64,000 nucleotides of DNA, from positions 17,843,740 to 17,907,739 of the forward strand of contig JARCOQ010000012.1 of the NCBI GenBank assembly GCA_029207755.1, written 5' to 3'. Source of the stretch: Chamaea fasciata (Eukaryota; Chordata; Aves; Passeriformes; Sylviidae). The translations under genes were made by a program, and so were the position numbers. Below the pieces are notes generated by a model. It saw only the letters and a list, made by a program, of their open reading frames with translations. It ran no database searches and was not told where the DNA came from. Below, one piece after another: positions 36,401 through 48,300 of this stretch (its first letter is position 1; each line of letters begins with the position of its first letter).

Positions 36401-37572
36401 GTTGGTTGGTTGGTTTTGGTTTTTTAAGATAGAGAATTCCCCATTCGAAACAAGCCAAAAAAACCCACCTTCTAAGAAAACCCCTTTCCAAGAAAACCCT
36501 CTGAATAGGGAAGAATACCTACTGGTTTAGAAAGAACACAAGCTCATAGGCAGCATAAAGGGGAACAGTGATGCCATTAATATTTTCTCTTCTGCTATTA
36601 AAACAGAGAATATTTCTGATAGAAATTGTGGTACCTCACAGCTTGTCTGTTACTCTACAGCATCCCTTAAATGTATTTGTTCTCTAGTTTTCTTCTCTGC
36701 TTTTTGGCTTTTTTGTTTGTTTTTAGTTTGTGTTGTTTATATTATTTACACCATTTTGCCATAGTGTGTGTGCAGGCATGTGATGCAGGCATGGCGTCAT
36801 GTTTAGCAGTGTCTGCTGCTGCTTCCTGCACCGAGCAAGGTACTAAGCAAGAAAGATGCTGGGCGTCGTACTTTGCCTTGCTTTGGATCTCTTAATTTTT
36901 AATAAAATTTCACCTGCTCAGTGCCTGTGGGTTTCTGACTGTCACTCTTAACACCTAAGCTTGTGGATTCCCGAACTGTACTGCACTCCCACGGTCTCAG
37001 TTTGACTCAGACTCTTACGTGTCAACCCATGACTCAATGTGTTGACGTGATTTTGGGGGGCAGAGGGGGTGTATTTTGGTTTGGTTTTGTATCTCTGGGT
37101 TTTTTTTATCATCTGCTTTTTCTGGTAGCTGAATCTGGTTGAAGGGATATCACTTTTTAAATAATAGATGTGAAATCTTGGTACTAGGAGATTCACTGTT
37201 GTATACAGCTGCCTTTAATGTATGCACATATCCCAGCTAAAAAAAAGAAGCCCTGAAGTGTATGACTGTTAGGGTGGTTAAAAAAGAATTCTGAAGTACA
37301 GCCTCTCCCATTTCTGAGGCCAGTGCTTGTTTTGCTGATGTTTCTCCTTCCCCATCTCTTTGAGGTACTGCTGGCTCTGTCCTGCTCTTTTTCAGAAGAA
37401 GGTGAGGGGTGAGTTATTTTGTGTTGACTGTGTTCTGCAGGCTTGGAAATCTTTATCTGTATGGAAGAGAATTGGACGGACTTCATGGTGAGCCCAGATT
37501 TATCTGTAGCCATGAAGGATGGAAGGACCCAGCTTGATGCAGAGGGATAATAACAACTTCTACCCATCAGAA

Positions 37573-37632
37573 AGGCTTTGCTTTGCTTTTTGCTTTGCTT
37601 TTGCTTTTGCTTTTGCCTTGCCCTGCCCTGCT
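37573..37632. repeat. CTTTG / CTTTTG simple repeat
   Basis: A run of CTTTG and CTTTTG units degrading into CCTTGCCCTGCCCTG. Low complexity, nothing coding. Confidence 0.85.
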
Positions 37633-38502
37633 CATTCAGCTCTAGTGCAGAAGCATTTGTGTTTCAAACCATACCACCATACCCTGATGTGAGGCTGAAA
37701 TGAGAATAACTCATGAAATGGAAATGGAGTAGTAAACGACACCTGAGTGTTTGTGGGTCTTCTGACAGCCTGTGCAGTACAATAGATCCGTCTTACAACA
37801 AACCAGAGGGCAAACTTGTGAAGCCTGAAGGGAATTGGGTACTTTCTCAGAGAGGAAAAACTGCTTTTGCTTATTTCAGGTTTTTGGGCTTGGCTGGAAG
37901 TTGAGTTTTAATCTCCCAGTACAAATAGCAGTCTGAACCTGAACCTTGCAGGCAGCAAACCTCGTGTCCTGTCCTTTGTCAGCCTGTCACCCTGTCACCC
38001 TAGCAAACATTTCAGTGAGCTGTTCCTCCCCCTTCAGATTCTGGCTCTTGTGTTCTTGGCTGCAGGGATTAAATGGTTACCAAGGCTGAGGTGAGTCCTG
38101 GAGGTTTACATTTGATTCCCTTTCATTCTGTGTGTTCCCTGCTCTATGATGCCTTCTGGATCTCCCTCCCTTCTATCACTGTGTCTTACTGGAGGATTTT
38201 AAGATAAATTTGGTTTTGGCCTCAGCATCTTCTTACTTTATATCCTTTTTCTTGGATTTTCCTTTTCCATTTTCCAAGTGCAGAAGTTTCTCCTTGAAGA
38301 TAAGAGTACTGGTGAGAGGAGTCATGGCCTAAGGAGAGGAGGTTTAAAAAGCAGAGTTTGGTTTGCCTGTACTCACAGCTGGAGATGGAGACAGGACACA
38401 ACTCTCTGAACTCTAAAGCTTTAGGAAACGACAAATTCTGAGCAAAGTTCACCCTTTGTTTTTTCTTTCAGTGTCTGTCATAGATCTCCTCAGCAGGTGA
38501 AT

Positions 38503-38556
38503 TGCTAGCAATTTCTGGAGGAAATTCCTGCTAGCAGGAACTGCTAGCAATTTCTG
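38503..38556. repeat. Direct 15-bp repeats around a 16-bp palindrome
   Basis: TGCTAGCAATTTCTG occurs at 38503-38517 and again at 38542-38556. Between them, TTCCTGCTAGCAGGAA at 38525-38540 is a perfect palindrome. All share the core GCTAGC. Confidence 0.95.
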
Positions 38557-39099
38557 ATTTGGTTTTTGGTACAAAGGGGCTGGAAACCTAATTATTTTTT
38601 TCCAGGGTTTAACAGTAAGTGAAATGTGAGAAATACTTTGACAAAGGCCTCCAAATATGAAGCATGGGGCAGCATGTCTGTTGGGGGCTGGTTGGTTGTT
38701 CATTTGTTGTCTTTCCTTTGAAGATGAATGACTTTGTTTAACTTCAGCTCTTCAGCAGGTTTCTCTCACAGCATGAGCTCGTGTGGAGTTGGCTGTGGCA
38801 GTGGCTCTGTCCTGGGCTCCCCAGCCCACCGCAGCACCTGGCCAGGCAGGGGTGCTGCTCCCCTGGGCCGCCAGCCCCCGTCCTGGGGCTGATGGCTGCA
38901 TCAGGGCTTGTGCTTTCAGAAGTGATGGAGGAGTAATGAAATCATGTCTGCGTATTCTTGGATACGTGTTTTGTAAAGACGCTTCCAAGTCAAATGTTTT
39001 ATTAACTACACAGGGACTCGTCTGTCGTTCTTGGGCTGGAGAGAGGCTCTGAACTGAAACAGCGTGGTGCTGGACCCAAGGTCAATCCCCATATGGGCC

Positions 39100-39172
39100 A
39101 ATTTCCTAAGAGCTGGATTTGATGTTGCCTGTGGGTCCCTTCCAACTCAGAATATTCTGTGATTCTGTCAGT
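39100..39172 (+). mobile_element. CR1-type LINE, short 3' end fragment
   Basis: Reads GAGCTGGATTTGATG, then GTGGGTCCCTTCCAACTCAG and ATATTCTGTGATTCTGTCA. The phrase GGGTCCCTTCCAACTC plus a tandem ATTCTGTGA tail is diagnostic of bird CR1 3' ends. The left boundary is uncertain and may reach back to about 39020. Confidence 0.8.
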
Positions 39173-39768
39173 CTCATCCCTTGATCCTGCCGAGATCAAA
39201 CCCTTCTAGTTTATGTACTAACGTGAATGGAAAACAATCAATTCCTTTATCAAGTTTTTGAAAACGCTTGAAGGTGGCCAAGCCAGCAGAAGTACATCTG
39301 CCTCATTCTCTCTGTGCTTCCCAACAGTGCCCACTCAACTGGAATTTTATCTTCTCCACTTCTGTCTTGCAAAGCATGGAGCACAGTGGTGACAGATCTC
39401 TTGCTGCTTTTTTCAGTCCTGTGATAAATCAGGTAAGAATAATCCAATCCATTTTTTATTGACTTTGCCTTAGGCTGACTTACAGGTGAACTCCACAGAG
39501 TATTTTTCTGCATTACAGCCTCTAATACTTTCTGCTACGTAAATATAATAGCACATAATACTGTTATATAGTATTGCATTGCTATTCAAGCTTTATTCAA
39601 ACTCCTTTCTGTTGGACACAGCTTGCCTTTCTGTATCAAGTATCACAGTACTCTCAACATGCTGATAGTGTCAGCTGTTTCAAGGTTTTGTTGTTCAATG
39701 GGCTTTAAAATACTAGTAATTATGTCTCCTTTGGGGCTATTTGTTTTGTCTTTAGGATCAATCTCGTG

Positions 39769-39817
39769 GATTGAGTGTGCTGCTAAATTTCATGTGAATT
39801 TAGCAGCACACTCAGTC
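39769..39817. repeat. Compact hairpin: 18-bp perfect stem (21 bp with one wobble), 7-nt loop
   Basis: TGAGTGTGCTGCTAAATT at 39772-39789 pairs exactly with AATTTAGCAGCACACTCA at 39797-39814 across the loop TCATGTG. A T.G wobble and then A-T and G-C pairs extend the stem to 39769/39817. A separate 16-bp palindrome (TTCATATGCATATGAA) follows at 39834-39849. Confidence 0.95.
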
Positions 39818-40814
39818 AATTTCATTTTCATATTTCATATGCATATGAATTTATATTTCTAATTTTGTACATTGATTCCTATGGTTAGAAGTTCTACACA
39901 TTGAGCACTAACCTTTGCAAAGCCTTTAATGTATGTGATGCTGGGAGCAGAGATGAAGCTGTTCCTAAAAATGAAACGCTGTGAAACACTCTTTGGTTAT
40001 TGGTATGTAATTCAGAGATGAGGTCTAGTAAATCATCCTGTTCTAAATTAAGCCTTCTGATTTAAGGCCAAATGTTGTTACTTTTAAAGCATGTCAGTAT
40101 AATCAGGGAAAACTTGAGCCAAACTCAATTACCAATTATGAGGAATTTGTTCCTTAATTTTGCTTTTTATTTCCTTATATAACAGGCAAGAATAGCCTTG
40201 GTAGCTATTGCAGCATTTCTACTATTACTATTTACTTATTACTATTACCTTTCTCATTACCATACAGACTTGTCTCAAGAGCTGCAAAGTTTCCTTGCTG
40301 GCTGATTTCCATACCTTAATTGCTTAAACAAGCAAAAATAAACTCATGCCAAAACTTAGCAGTTCTGAAAGCAATCAGTATTTCTGATTCTGCTGTAATG
40401 CATTTAGTTTTCCCACTGGCTAGTAAAGGTATTGAAAGAATCAAACTGTTGGAAATTACACCTCAGAAAGTGGATTTTGAGCTATGGATAAGGAGACGTA
40501 GTCATGAGAGCCTCTGGCATTAGTTAAAGGTTCAGGTGCTGCTTAGCCACAGGGAGGTCTGCTCTGAACTTTTGTTTAAAAGCAAGCTGAAGATTTATGA
40601 TTTCCATTAGCAAACGATATATTCATACACTGTTATTTAAAATGTGGAATATTTCTTTACATGTGTGCATATAGACACACAAAGCCACACTTTTTTTCTC
40701 TAGCTAAATATATATATTCTAATCTCTTATAGTTAACAGCTTTATACAAAGAGAGGAATGTAAGCTGTGGGGTTTTCAATGTCTACCGTATGAAAGTTTG
40801 GAGATATTAATAGA

Positions 40815-40868
<54 letters not shown>
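40815..40868. repeat. (ATT)18 microsatellite
   Basis: Eighteen uninterrupted ATT units in intergenic sequence. Confidence 0.97.
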
Positions 40869-41502
40869 TTGTGATACAAAAGTATTTTTGAATAATTAAC
40901 TAAGAAAAAAATGAATCTGTAATTTTTGTGCCAGGGCCATGGGAAGATAATTTTAAAATTACATTCAGATGGCTGTTACCAAGGCTACTGAATGTGATAG
41001 GTTTTGTTTTCAAATACTGTGAAAGAATAGTAGCTCAGAGCTGCTCTCATATTCTGCATTTTCAGAAGATTCCCTGGTGTGAAAGTGGCCATATTGCTAC
41101 AGCAGCAAATCTCTATATATTAATTAAGTGCACGAATGAGATTCTTTTCCTAATGTATGGCAAAAATAAAATATGCAAAACACTTTCTAAGGGAGCATCT
41201 GATGTGTGAGTGATTTAGGCTTGTTACTTGGTCGAGCACAGCTGAAATGGGGAATAGCTCTCTGAAGCAATGTCACACCACCTGACATGTCAGTGGACAG
41301 GAGGAACATCAGGGTCCTTTCCTGTGTTTCCTTTGAGTTGCACTGCTGAGCCCACTGCAAACCTCTCCATGTCTCCATCCTCCCCAGCTGGCGCCTGGAT
41401 TGTGCTGGGCTTCATGCTGGAGTTCCTGGGTGGTGCAGTGAGCCCCATCCCATTGGGATGCAGGAACCCTCCTCCACCTTTACAACAGTGCTACAAAACT
41501 CA

Positions 41503-41556
41503 GATACTTGGGATTTAGATCACTCCAGAACTGGGATACTTGGGATTTAGATCACT
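41503..41556. repeat. Tandem duplication, 32-bp period
   Basis: A 22-bp segment beginning GATACTTGGGATTTAG is present at 41503-41524 and exactly again at 41535-41556, separated by 10 bp. It looks like a recent local duplication. Confidence 0.95.
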
Positions 41557-41982
41557 ACTTCTGTATCTTTTTTTCTCTGTCACAAAATGGTGCTGGAAGG
41601 GTGCAGATGGTTGTTGGTGTTGTAGCTGTTACTCTGTGCTCTGTGCTCAGTGCAGTCACCCTGCCCTGGCTGCACTGGAGATGCTCTGCTCCTCCAGGTG
41701 TGTGAAGGACTGATCTTTTGGATGTAACTTTGATGCCTCCTGTGACGTGGGCATTCACCCCACCCAGGGACAGCAAGAGGTCTCCTTGCTTTCTCTTGAT
41801 TTCTGTACTTGGATTTTGTGTTGGGAACTGCCCTAGTTTGGAAATGCTTAAATTTGTATGTCTCTGGTGGACCCTTATGGTGACTGAAATCAGTATTCCA
41901 GAGCTGTGTCTGTGCTGCTTTCCCCTGCTGAGCAAGAACGCTGCCAGAAAAAACCCCAACCAACCAGCGCCTTATTTTACAT

Positions 41983-41988
41983 TTTATT
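41983..41988 (-). terminator. SLC7A10: Candidate SLC7A10 polyadenylation signal
   Basis: TTTATT on the + strand is AATAAA on the - strand, about 200 nt beyond the SLC7A10 stop codon at 42186. The distance is plausible for a short 3' UTR. Not confirmed by any transcript. Confidence 0.4.
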
Positions 41989-42185
41989 TCTTTTTTTTTT
42001 CTCCTTTTTTCTTTTTTTTTTCCTTAGGGAATAACTAAAAGCTACAGAGGCCATAAAGGATGTAGCTCATTTAATGGGCTTCACTATTGGTGCTCTAAAA
42101 CAATTTTTTTTTTTCCAGAAAAACTTTTTTTCAAAAATCAGCATGTAAACAAGAAGCCACTTCAGCCCCAAAGGCCACGCTGTTG

Positions 42186-42310
42186 TTATTTCCTCACTGC
42201 TGCCTCGTTCACCAGGCGCCAGGAGTGGGCTGAGGAGGCCTCCTCCTCAACGCTTCCACACTGAGGGTACACCACAAAACACAGCTTCTGCCCCCAGCAC
42301 GTCACGGACT
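42186..42310 (-). CDS. SLC7A10: SLC7A10 coding exon 11 (C-terminus and stop)
   Basis: 125 nt, acceptor cctcacag. Reads [16 protein letters not shown], the conserved Asc-1 tail, then a less conserved [14 protein letters not shown] end and TAA at 42188-42186. It has no in-frame ATG and is found only through homology and phase. Confidence 0.94.
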
Positions 42311-45300
42311 CTGTGAGGAGCAAATGACACAGGTTAATGTGTGGTTAGGGGAGATGCTTGAGCTCTACTGAACAAGTATTTGATGCTGGGGCAATGAATG
42401 AATGCCACGTGGGCAGGAGGCTGCACAGCCCTGCTGCCCCGCTGCCTTCCCCCTCCAACCTTTCCCACTCCAGCTCAGTGATCAGAGTGTTTGTGAAGCA
42501 GGGGCAAATTAAGATGGGACAGATTTAGGGAAACCTTTCCCCAGCCCCTCACAGAGCTGCCAGTGCCGTCCATGGCAGGCTGATAGGGGTGGGGTGGGGT
42601 GGGGTGGGATGGGATGGGATGGGATGGGATGGGATGGGATGGGATGGGATGGGATGGGATGGGATGGGATGGGATGGGATGGGATGGGATGGGATGGCTG
42701 CCAGCCCTCCTGTACTGTGTCAGCCTGGCTGCAGTGACTGCTGGCCTTGGGGAGCTGCTGGCAGCAGAGCCAACTGCAGCTGAGGGAGACCCTCCAGTGA
42801 GAGCAGAGGGCTGCAATGTGCTTGTCTGAAAGCCCTCACCTTGGAGCAAAGTGATTAAAAATCAAATACAACCAAAACATGAAAGTGTTTGCAGTTTTGA
42901 TTCTCTGTGAGGGATAATGTAAGGCTTAATAAGAAACTTTTGAGTCTGAGATAGTGCTTCATGTCACACAGGGCTTGGTGCACAGTGCTGGTGGTGCAGC
43001 GGAAGTGGGCAAAGGTCAGACAAACTCCTCAGTCCCGTTGTGATTGCTCATTTAATCCCTGTGTGTGTAAGTGACACCCTGGTGTGTTTGCCACAGGACA
43101 GGCTGCTGGGAGCAAGCCGAGTGGATGGGGTGCAAAGGCATGAGAGGAGGCAAATGTACCCAGGAGTGAGCAAAACATCTGCCCAAAGAAAAGCACTGCC
43201 CGGCCACCTTGTGCCCAGGGGCTGCCCATGGCTGAGAGTGGTGGCCAGCCTCATACAGGCAGTTTCCTGGCTGCTCTTGGTGCCTGTGTGTCAGTTTAAG
43301 CAGGGAGGGCAGGGAGGCACATAGTGCTGGCTTACCTATTAGCCTATTTACACACTTTGGTTTATTTCTCCAGTAGACTCCGAGGAAAAACACTGGCACT
43401 CCGGTCAAAATGATAATTAGTCCGACCCCACAGACGATGGGCTCAGAGTACAAGCTGAAGATCAGCAGAAATGCCCAAAACGCCAGGTAAGTGATGGGGA
43501 TGAGGAGGTTCACCTAGCAGGAGAGAGCAGAGCAGAGCACGACTGTGCAGAGCAACAGCAGTGGCTGACTGGTTGTGCTGGGCTGCAGCTTCAGCCCCCC
43601 CGGGTTGTGTCCTCCTTCCCTCTGCCCATCCCAACAAGTTCACAAGACATCTGCCTGTGCATCCTCCTTTGACACTAATGGCACTTGGGACGTGGTTTGG
43701 AAGGTGCTCCCATCCCACCCTTTGCCATCACTATTGCAACCAAGGAATTTAGCTGTAACAGTGTCACCTTGATAGGTCTGAAGATTTTGGGTTTCTTCCA
43801 GCGTAAAACAATCAGGCCCATAATTGTCACTCCATAGCAGAGGTAGTTAATAAAGGACACGTAGTTGATTAGCGTGTATGTGTCTCCAACAAGCATGATG
43901 ATAAGTGTGGCCAAACACTGCAAAGAGAGGAGCACAGCCTTCTTCAGCCGTTACTAGAAAAGGTAGCTTCAAAACAACAAAACCAAGCAAAAATCCCATT
44001 AAGGCATCACAAATCCTTTTGTTTATGGCACCTGCCGGGCTTGTGCTGCCTCCTGTGGTTCTGTTCCTTATCCCTGAGCTGTGCCAGCTGGGCTGGGGCT
44101 AAATGGTTTTTTAGGGTGATTCTGGGCATGCTGAAGCCAGAGACCTGAGGGTCTGTTTATAAATACCCCGGGTGCTGGCAGAGGTGTCTCTGCTGCCCAT
44201 GGCTAGGGCTGGGAAGGCTGGCAAAGCCCCCACTCCACCTTTTCCTGTTCAGGGTTTTAAAAGCTGTTGAACCTTGTGGTGAGGACTCCAGGTGAAAGGG
44301 TTTCCTAGACTTAACACGTTGTGTTTCAGGCACTATGTTGTTGCAGGTGCCCTGTATATTACAAAGAATTAGAGGTTTGCCCTTTCTCCTGCTGGCTCAT
44401 GTCACAGCTGATCAGCATCATCAATCTTATGAGCATTACTAATGTTTGGAGACTGGCAGATGGATGGTGGAAATTTCCATGCTTTTTGCTTGCTTTTTTT
44501 GAACTCTGTGTTTGCTTTCTACTGATACTCATTTGGTTTTCACCTTTTTTGCTTTTATATGCTCTCTGTATTCTGCAGACATACATTTGTGGTGCTGTAG
44601 CCTATTATAGTAGTTGTAGCTAGCTTTTTGCCTACTCTATTAGACAGAAAGTCAAAATAAATTCCCTAATGGCTTCAAGCTGGGGGTCCAAATTTAGATT
44701 ATCTGGGAAGCCAAGGTTGAAACTAGCTCTCTGAGACGCATTTTCATTAAGAAAGTTTAGTTCCTGTCTAAGTGGGGAGGGGGGAGGATTCAGGAAGGGT
44801 TGAGCTGAGAGGGGGAGTTACCTCATCATTTATGCCTCTAATTGGGGATTCTTGTCAGTTATGCTAATTTTCTAAACATATAAAAATTGCCTGCACTTTA
44901 TGTTATGTGTGCATCTTTGTCACTTTCCACCTAGCGAGTTGTGCACCCAAGGATTCTTATAAAGGTAAACCCTTTCTGTCATCTAACTGTGTCTAGCTTG
45001 TGATTTTAGGACCAGCAAAGCGGCATCAATCCTGTAGACCCAGGAGAGCTGACCTGGGGGCCGGGGCACTGCTCCTTGAGCCCCCCACTCCACTCTGGTG
45101 TCACAGCAGCTGAGCACTCACCTGCACAAAATACCTGTCCAGTGAGCACTCCAGAGAGTGCTCAAGATTTTGGTTTGTGTTGATCCAGGCTCTCTTTGTG
45201 CTTATCTCCCTTTTTTCTTAATTCGGTGTTTCGATAGTAAATTCCTCCCAGGAGGGAAGGTTTCTGCACCTCCAGCACCAGGAACTGAGTCCCACTACAA

Positions 45301-48300
45301 CCAAACACCCTCTTGGTCCCTCTGTTCCCCTTTTCAAAGCCTTGCAGGCTTGGCTGGGGGATTTCAACACCTTGGACTGTCGCACCACAAAATGGATTTA
45401 AATTTGGACACCACCTTGTATGCTGTCATATAACGTAGTCTCTTCTCTCCCCTGAAGTGTGCACTGTGCCATGTGTGTGTACAAATCTCTTCTGCCACTG
45501 AGGGTTTGCAGTGACTAGATATTTATCTGGTGTTAGATACTTATGTACTATTAGATATTTATCTGTTGTTAGATGTTTATTATTGTTAGTTGTTTACTAT
45601 GGTTAGATACTTTTCTGTTATTGAATACCTATTATTAGTAGATATTTAGAACAGACACTCAACAAGGAAAAGGCCTTGTCAAGCCTCTAAACGGGGGAAA
45701 TGATGCCTTAAGTTTTAGTTTTCATGTATTTCAGATTCTGTGCTGCCCAGGGGTGCAGTTCTGAGCCTCATATTAAGTGCCACTCAGCTCTGCACAGAGC
45801 AGGGAGACAAAAAAAAATCTTTTCCTGCTGAATACCAAGGACAACAGGTACAACTTTCAAGCCCAAAACCACAAACAAGGGTGGACTGAAGAGAGAAAAC
45901 AAGAAGGATGGGACCTCACTACCTGAAGCTGTGATGGGACAATTAAACCCCAACATGCAAATGAACCAAAACTTATAAAACTGTGAGACCTTGTGACCAG
46001 TGAGCCATTTTGGGACCATTTTGGCTCCACCTTGGGTGTAGCCCTGGCCAGGCTCCTGTCCTGCCCAAGCTGTACCCTTAAAGGCCTTTCAATAACTATC
46101 TGCTTTATTCTCTCGCTCTGCCCAGTCTGTGTTCCAGGTCAGCCTTCCCAAGGCATCACTTGGAGTGGCAAGATTCCACGTGTGGGTGATGCTGGTGTGT
46201 CAGATGTTCTCCCAGCGTGGGTGTCACCCCCAGTGGCTCGTGGCTGAAGAGGGGTGCTGCCCTCCAGATGGCCTGGCCATGGCCACATGGCTGGCAGGGG
46301 GGCCAGCTGCTCCCCACCATCTTGCAAAAAAACTGCAGTCTGAATTTTACATTTAGCTTACAAACATCTCTCCATGCAGAGAGCTAGGTGTGATTCAATG
46401 GAGGAGAAAAGGAGCCTGATGTATTAATTAGATTTGCCTGAAGTGTGGCCCCGTTTGCTGTTGTAGCTGCCTACACTACACTATTATTATCTTTCTATTT
46501 GTTTAGAAATAAATATTTCCTGGAAGCATTTGATGTGCACTGAGCTGCGTTAAAACACCTTCAAATGATGAATTGATATGCCAGACTCATTCTGTGATTT
46601 GCACTGTGATTCAAGGGGGGGGGATGGTGTGGCACGGATCAGTCAGCTCCACAGGCAGCTTGCTCTTGTTGGGGCTGTTCCACAGAGGAACAACCTCTGA
46701 GACTCCTTGTGTTGTTTCAGCTGAGGTATTTCAAAGGACAGAGTTCTGCCCCAGGGGCCCCTGTAGAACACGGGATCCCGTGATGGCTGCCCAGGGCACT
46801 TTACCCCAAACCTTCAGTGGACAATACACAAGATGTTTGTGTCGGGGCACTAAGCCCCAGGAATGCTGTAAAACCTCAGCAAGATGCATATTTTGTCATA
46901 AAAGCGGAATGAACAGGAGGCCTATTTGGTGAAATTTTGCATGGGTGTATTGTGCCAGAATTGCTGTTAGAGCTGGGAGACATGTAAACATGCATCTTTC
47001 TAGTGCATCTGGGGTCAAACCCTCGTGGTTTTGAGATCAGTGGCAAATCTGCAGTTGGCAGCCATCGATGCAGCCAAGATTTCAAGCAAATCCCCTTTGG
47101 GGAATTCCTTTGCTTGGGCCCTGCAGCCAAGGACAGCAGCAGTGTGAATCATCTTCTTTATCATCTTCTATGCCACTGTAAAACCCATCACACATTCTAG
47201 TTTCACTATTGGTAAAAGCATATGAAGCTCTTTGTTTCAAATGACAACTTCCCTAAGGCATTAGTATTGTGGAAATTTATACCGTCTAAAAAGTGAGGGG
47301 AATCTTTTTCCCACGGGAGCACACCCTGGGCCAGCCCCCACCACCCCTCACAGCTGGCCCGTGGCTGTCTGATCTTTGCAGGTGACCCCGATGTACCATT
47401 CAGCAGATGCATCGCTCAGAGCCACTGTAATCATTGTCCCTACTTAATTTTTTGGCCTGTGGAAAGAAATGCCTGTGGTCCTAGAACTGCCTGACTCACA
47501 AGATGTCTTGGTTGCTGAAAGTAGTTTTAGGAGCCCTTTGTCCTTTCCCTGGGACCCACCACGTCTCTGGCTTTGGTGGCAGGACCTAGGGCAGACTTGA
47601 GGGAGTGGGATTAGCAGTGACCATGGAGATTTCCAAATGCTTCTGGGAAGCAGACAAAATAGGTCTAAGGAACTTGCGTTTCCTTAAATGAAGAATACCT
47701 GTTTCAGAAGCCAGTCCCTGTCCCTTGCTGCAGGACAAGAGTTAATGAGCTTACACTGCAACTCAGGTTATGAGGGAAACCCGTCATGTGTCAAGGGGAT
47801 TGGGAGGAGGAGGAATTATTTCCCAGGGTGAAGGCTGCTTCTCTCTGGGGCAGTTGGAGCTGCTCAGCTGGTGCCCACCAGCTGCAATCCAGGGTGACCC
47901 ACTGCTCCTCTTCTGGGGTAAAACCACCTCTCAGGGGTTTTTCCAGCCCATCTCTAAGTGGTTCAGTGTTTCTAAAAGCAGGTGACAGGGCAGGGACAGT
48001 AACTTACACAGATGAGAAGGGCAGGGATGGGCGTGCAGTGCTTGACGTGGATCATGGCCAGCAAACTTGGCAAATGGCCTTCTCGAGCACCAGAGAAACA
48101 TAACCTGGAAATGAGAAGAGTAGTGATGAATCCACTGGGTGTGCAAGTGTGACTCCACTGTCCCTAGTCATATAACACCTCTTATCTCAACCACCTGCTT
48201 TGGTCTTCTCATGGAAGGGACCTGTGGCTGCAACTGCAGAGACAACTAGAGACTGTGACCCCAGGGGAAAGGTATTTAAACTAAACCCTCCAGTACACAA

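Larger units (their letters stand above)
33403..41979. other. Region between LRP3 and SLC7A10 (3' UTRs plus intergenic)
   Basis: The two genes converge here. The first few kilobases may hold the LRP3 3' UTR (candidate polyA signals at 34347, 35264 and 36901). A CR1 tail, three palindromic elements, a short tandem duplication and several microsatellites are listed separately. No further coding exon was recognised. Confidence 0.7.
43918..48007 (-). other. SLC7A10: SLC7A10 intron between exons 8 and 9
   Basis: A 4.1-kb intron. It holds two LTR-like elements (about 44600-45030 and 45776-46157) and a degenerate AT-rich tandem stretch between them. Other short ORFs are not convincing. Confidence 0.85.

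Noticed and set aside
42475..42849. ORFs of HPIPS or GWDGM repeats
   Set aside because: Products of the GGGAT microsatellite, whose 5-bp unit gives a 5-residue repeat in any open frame.
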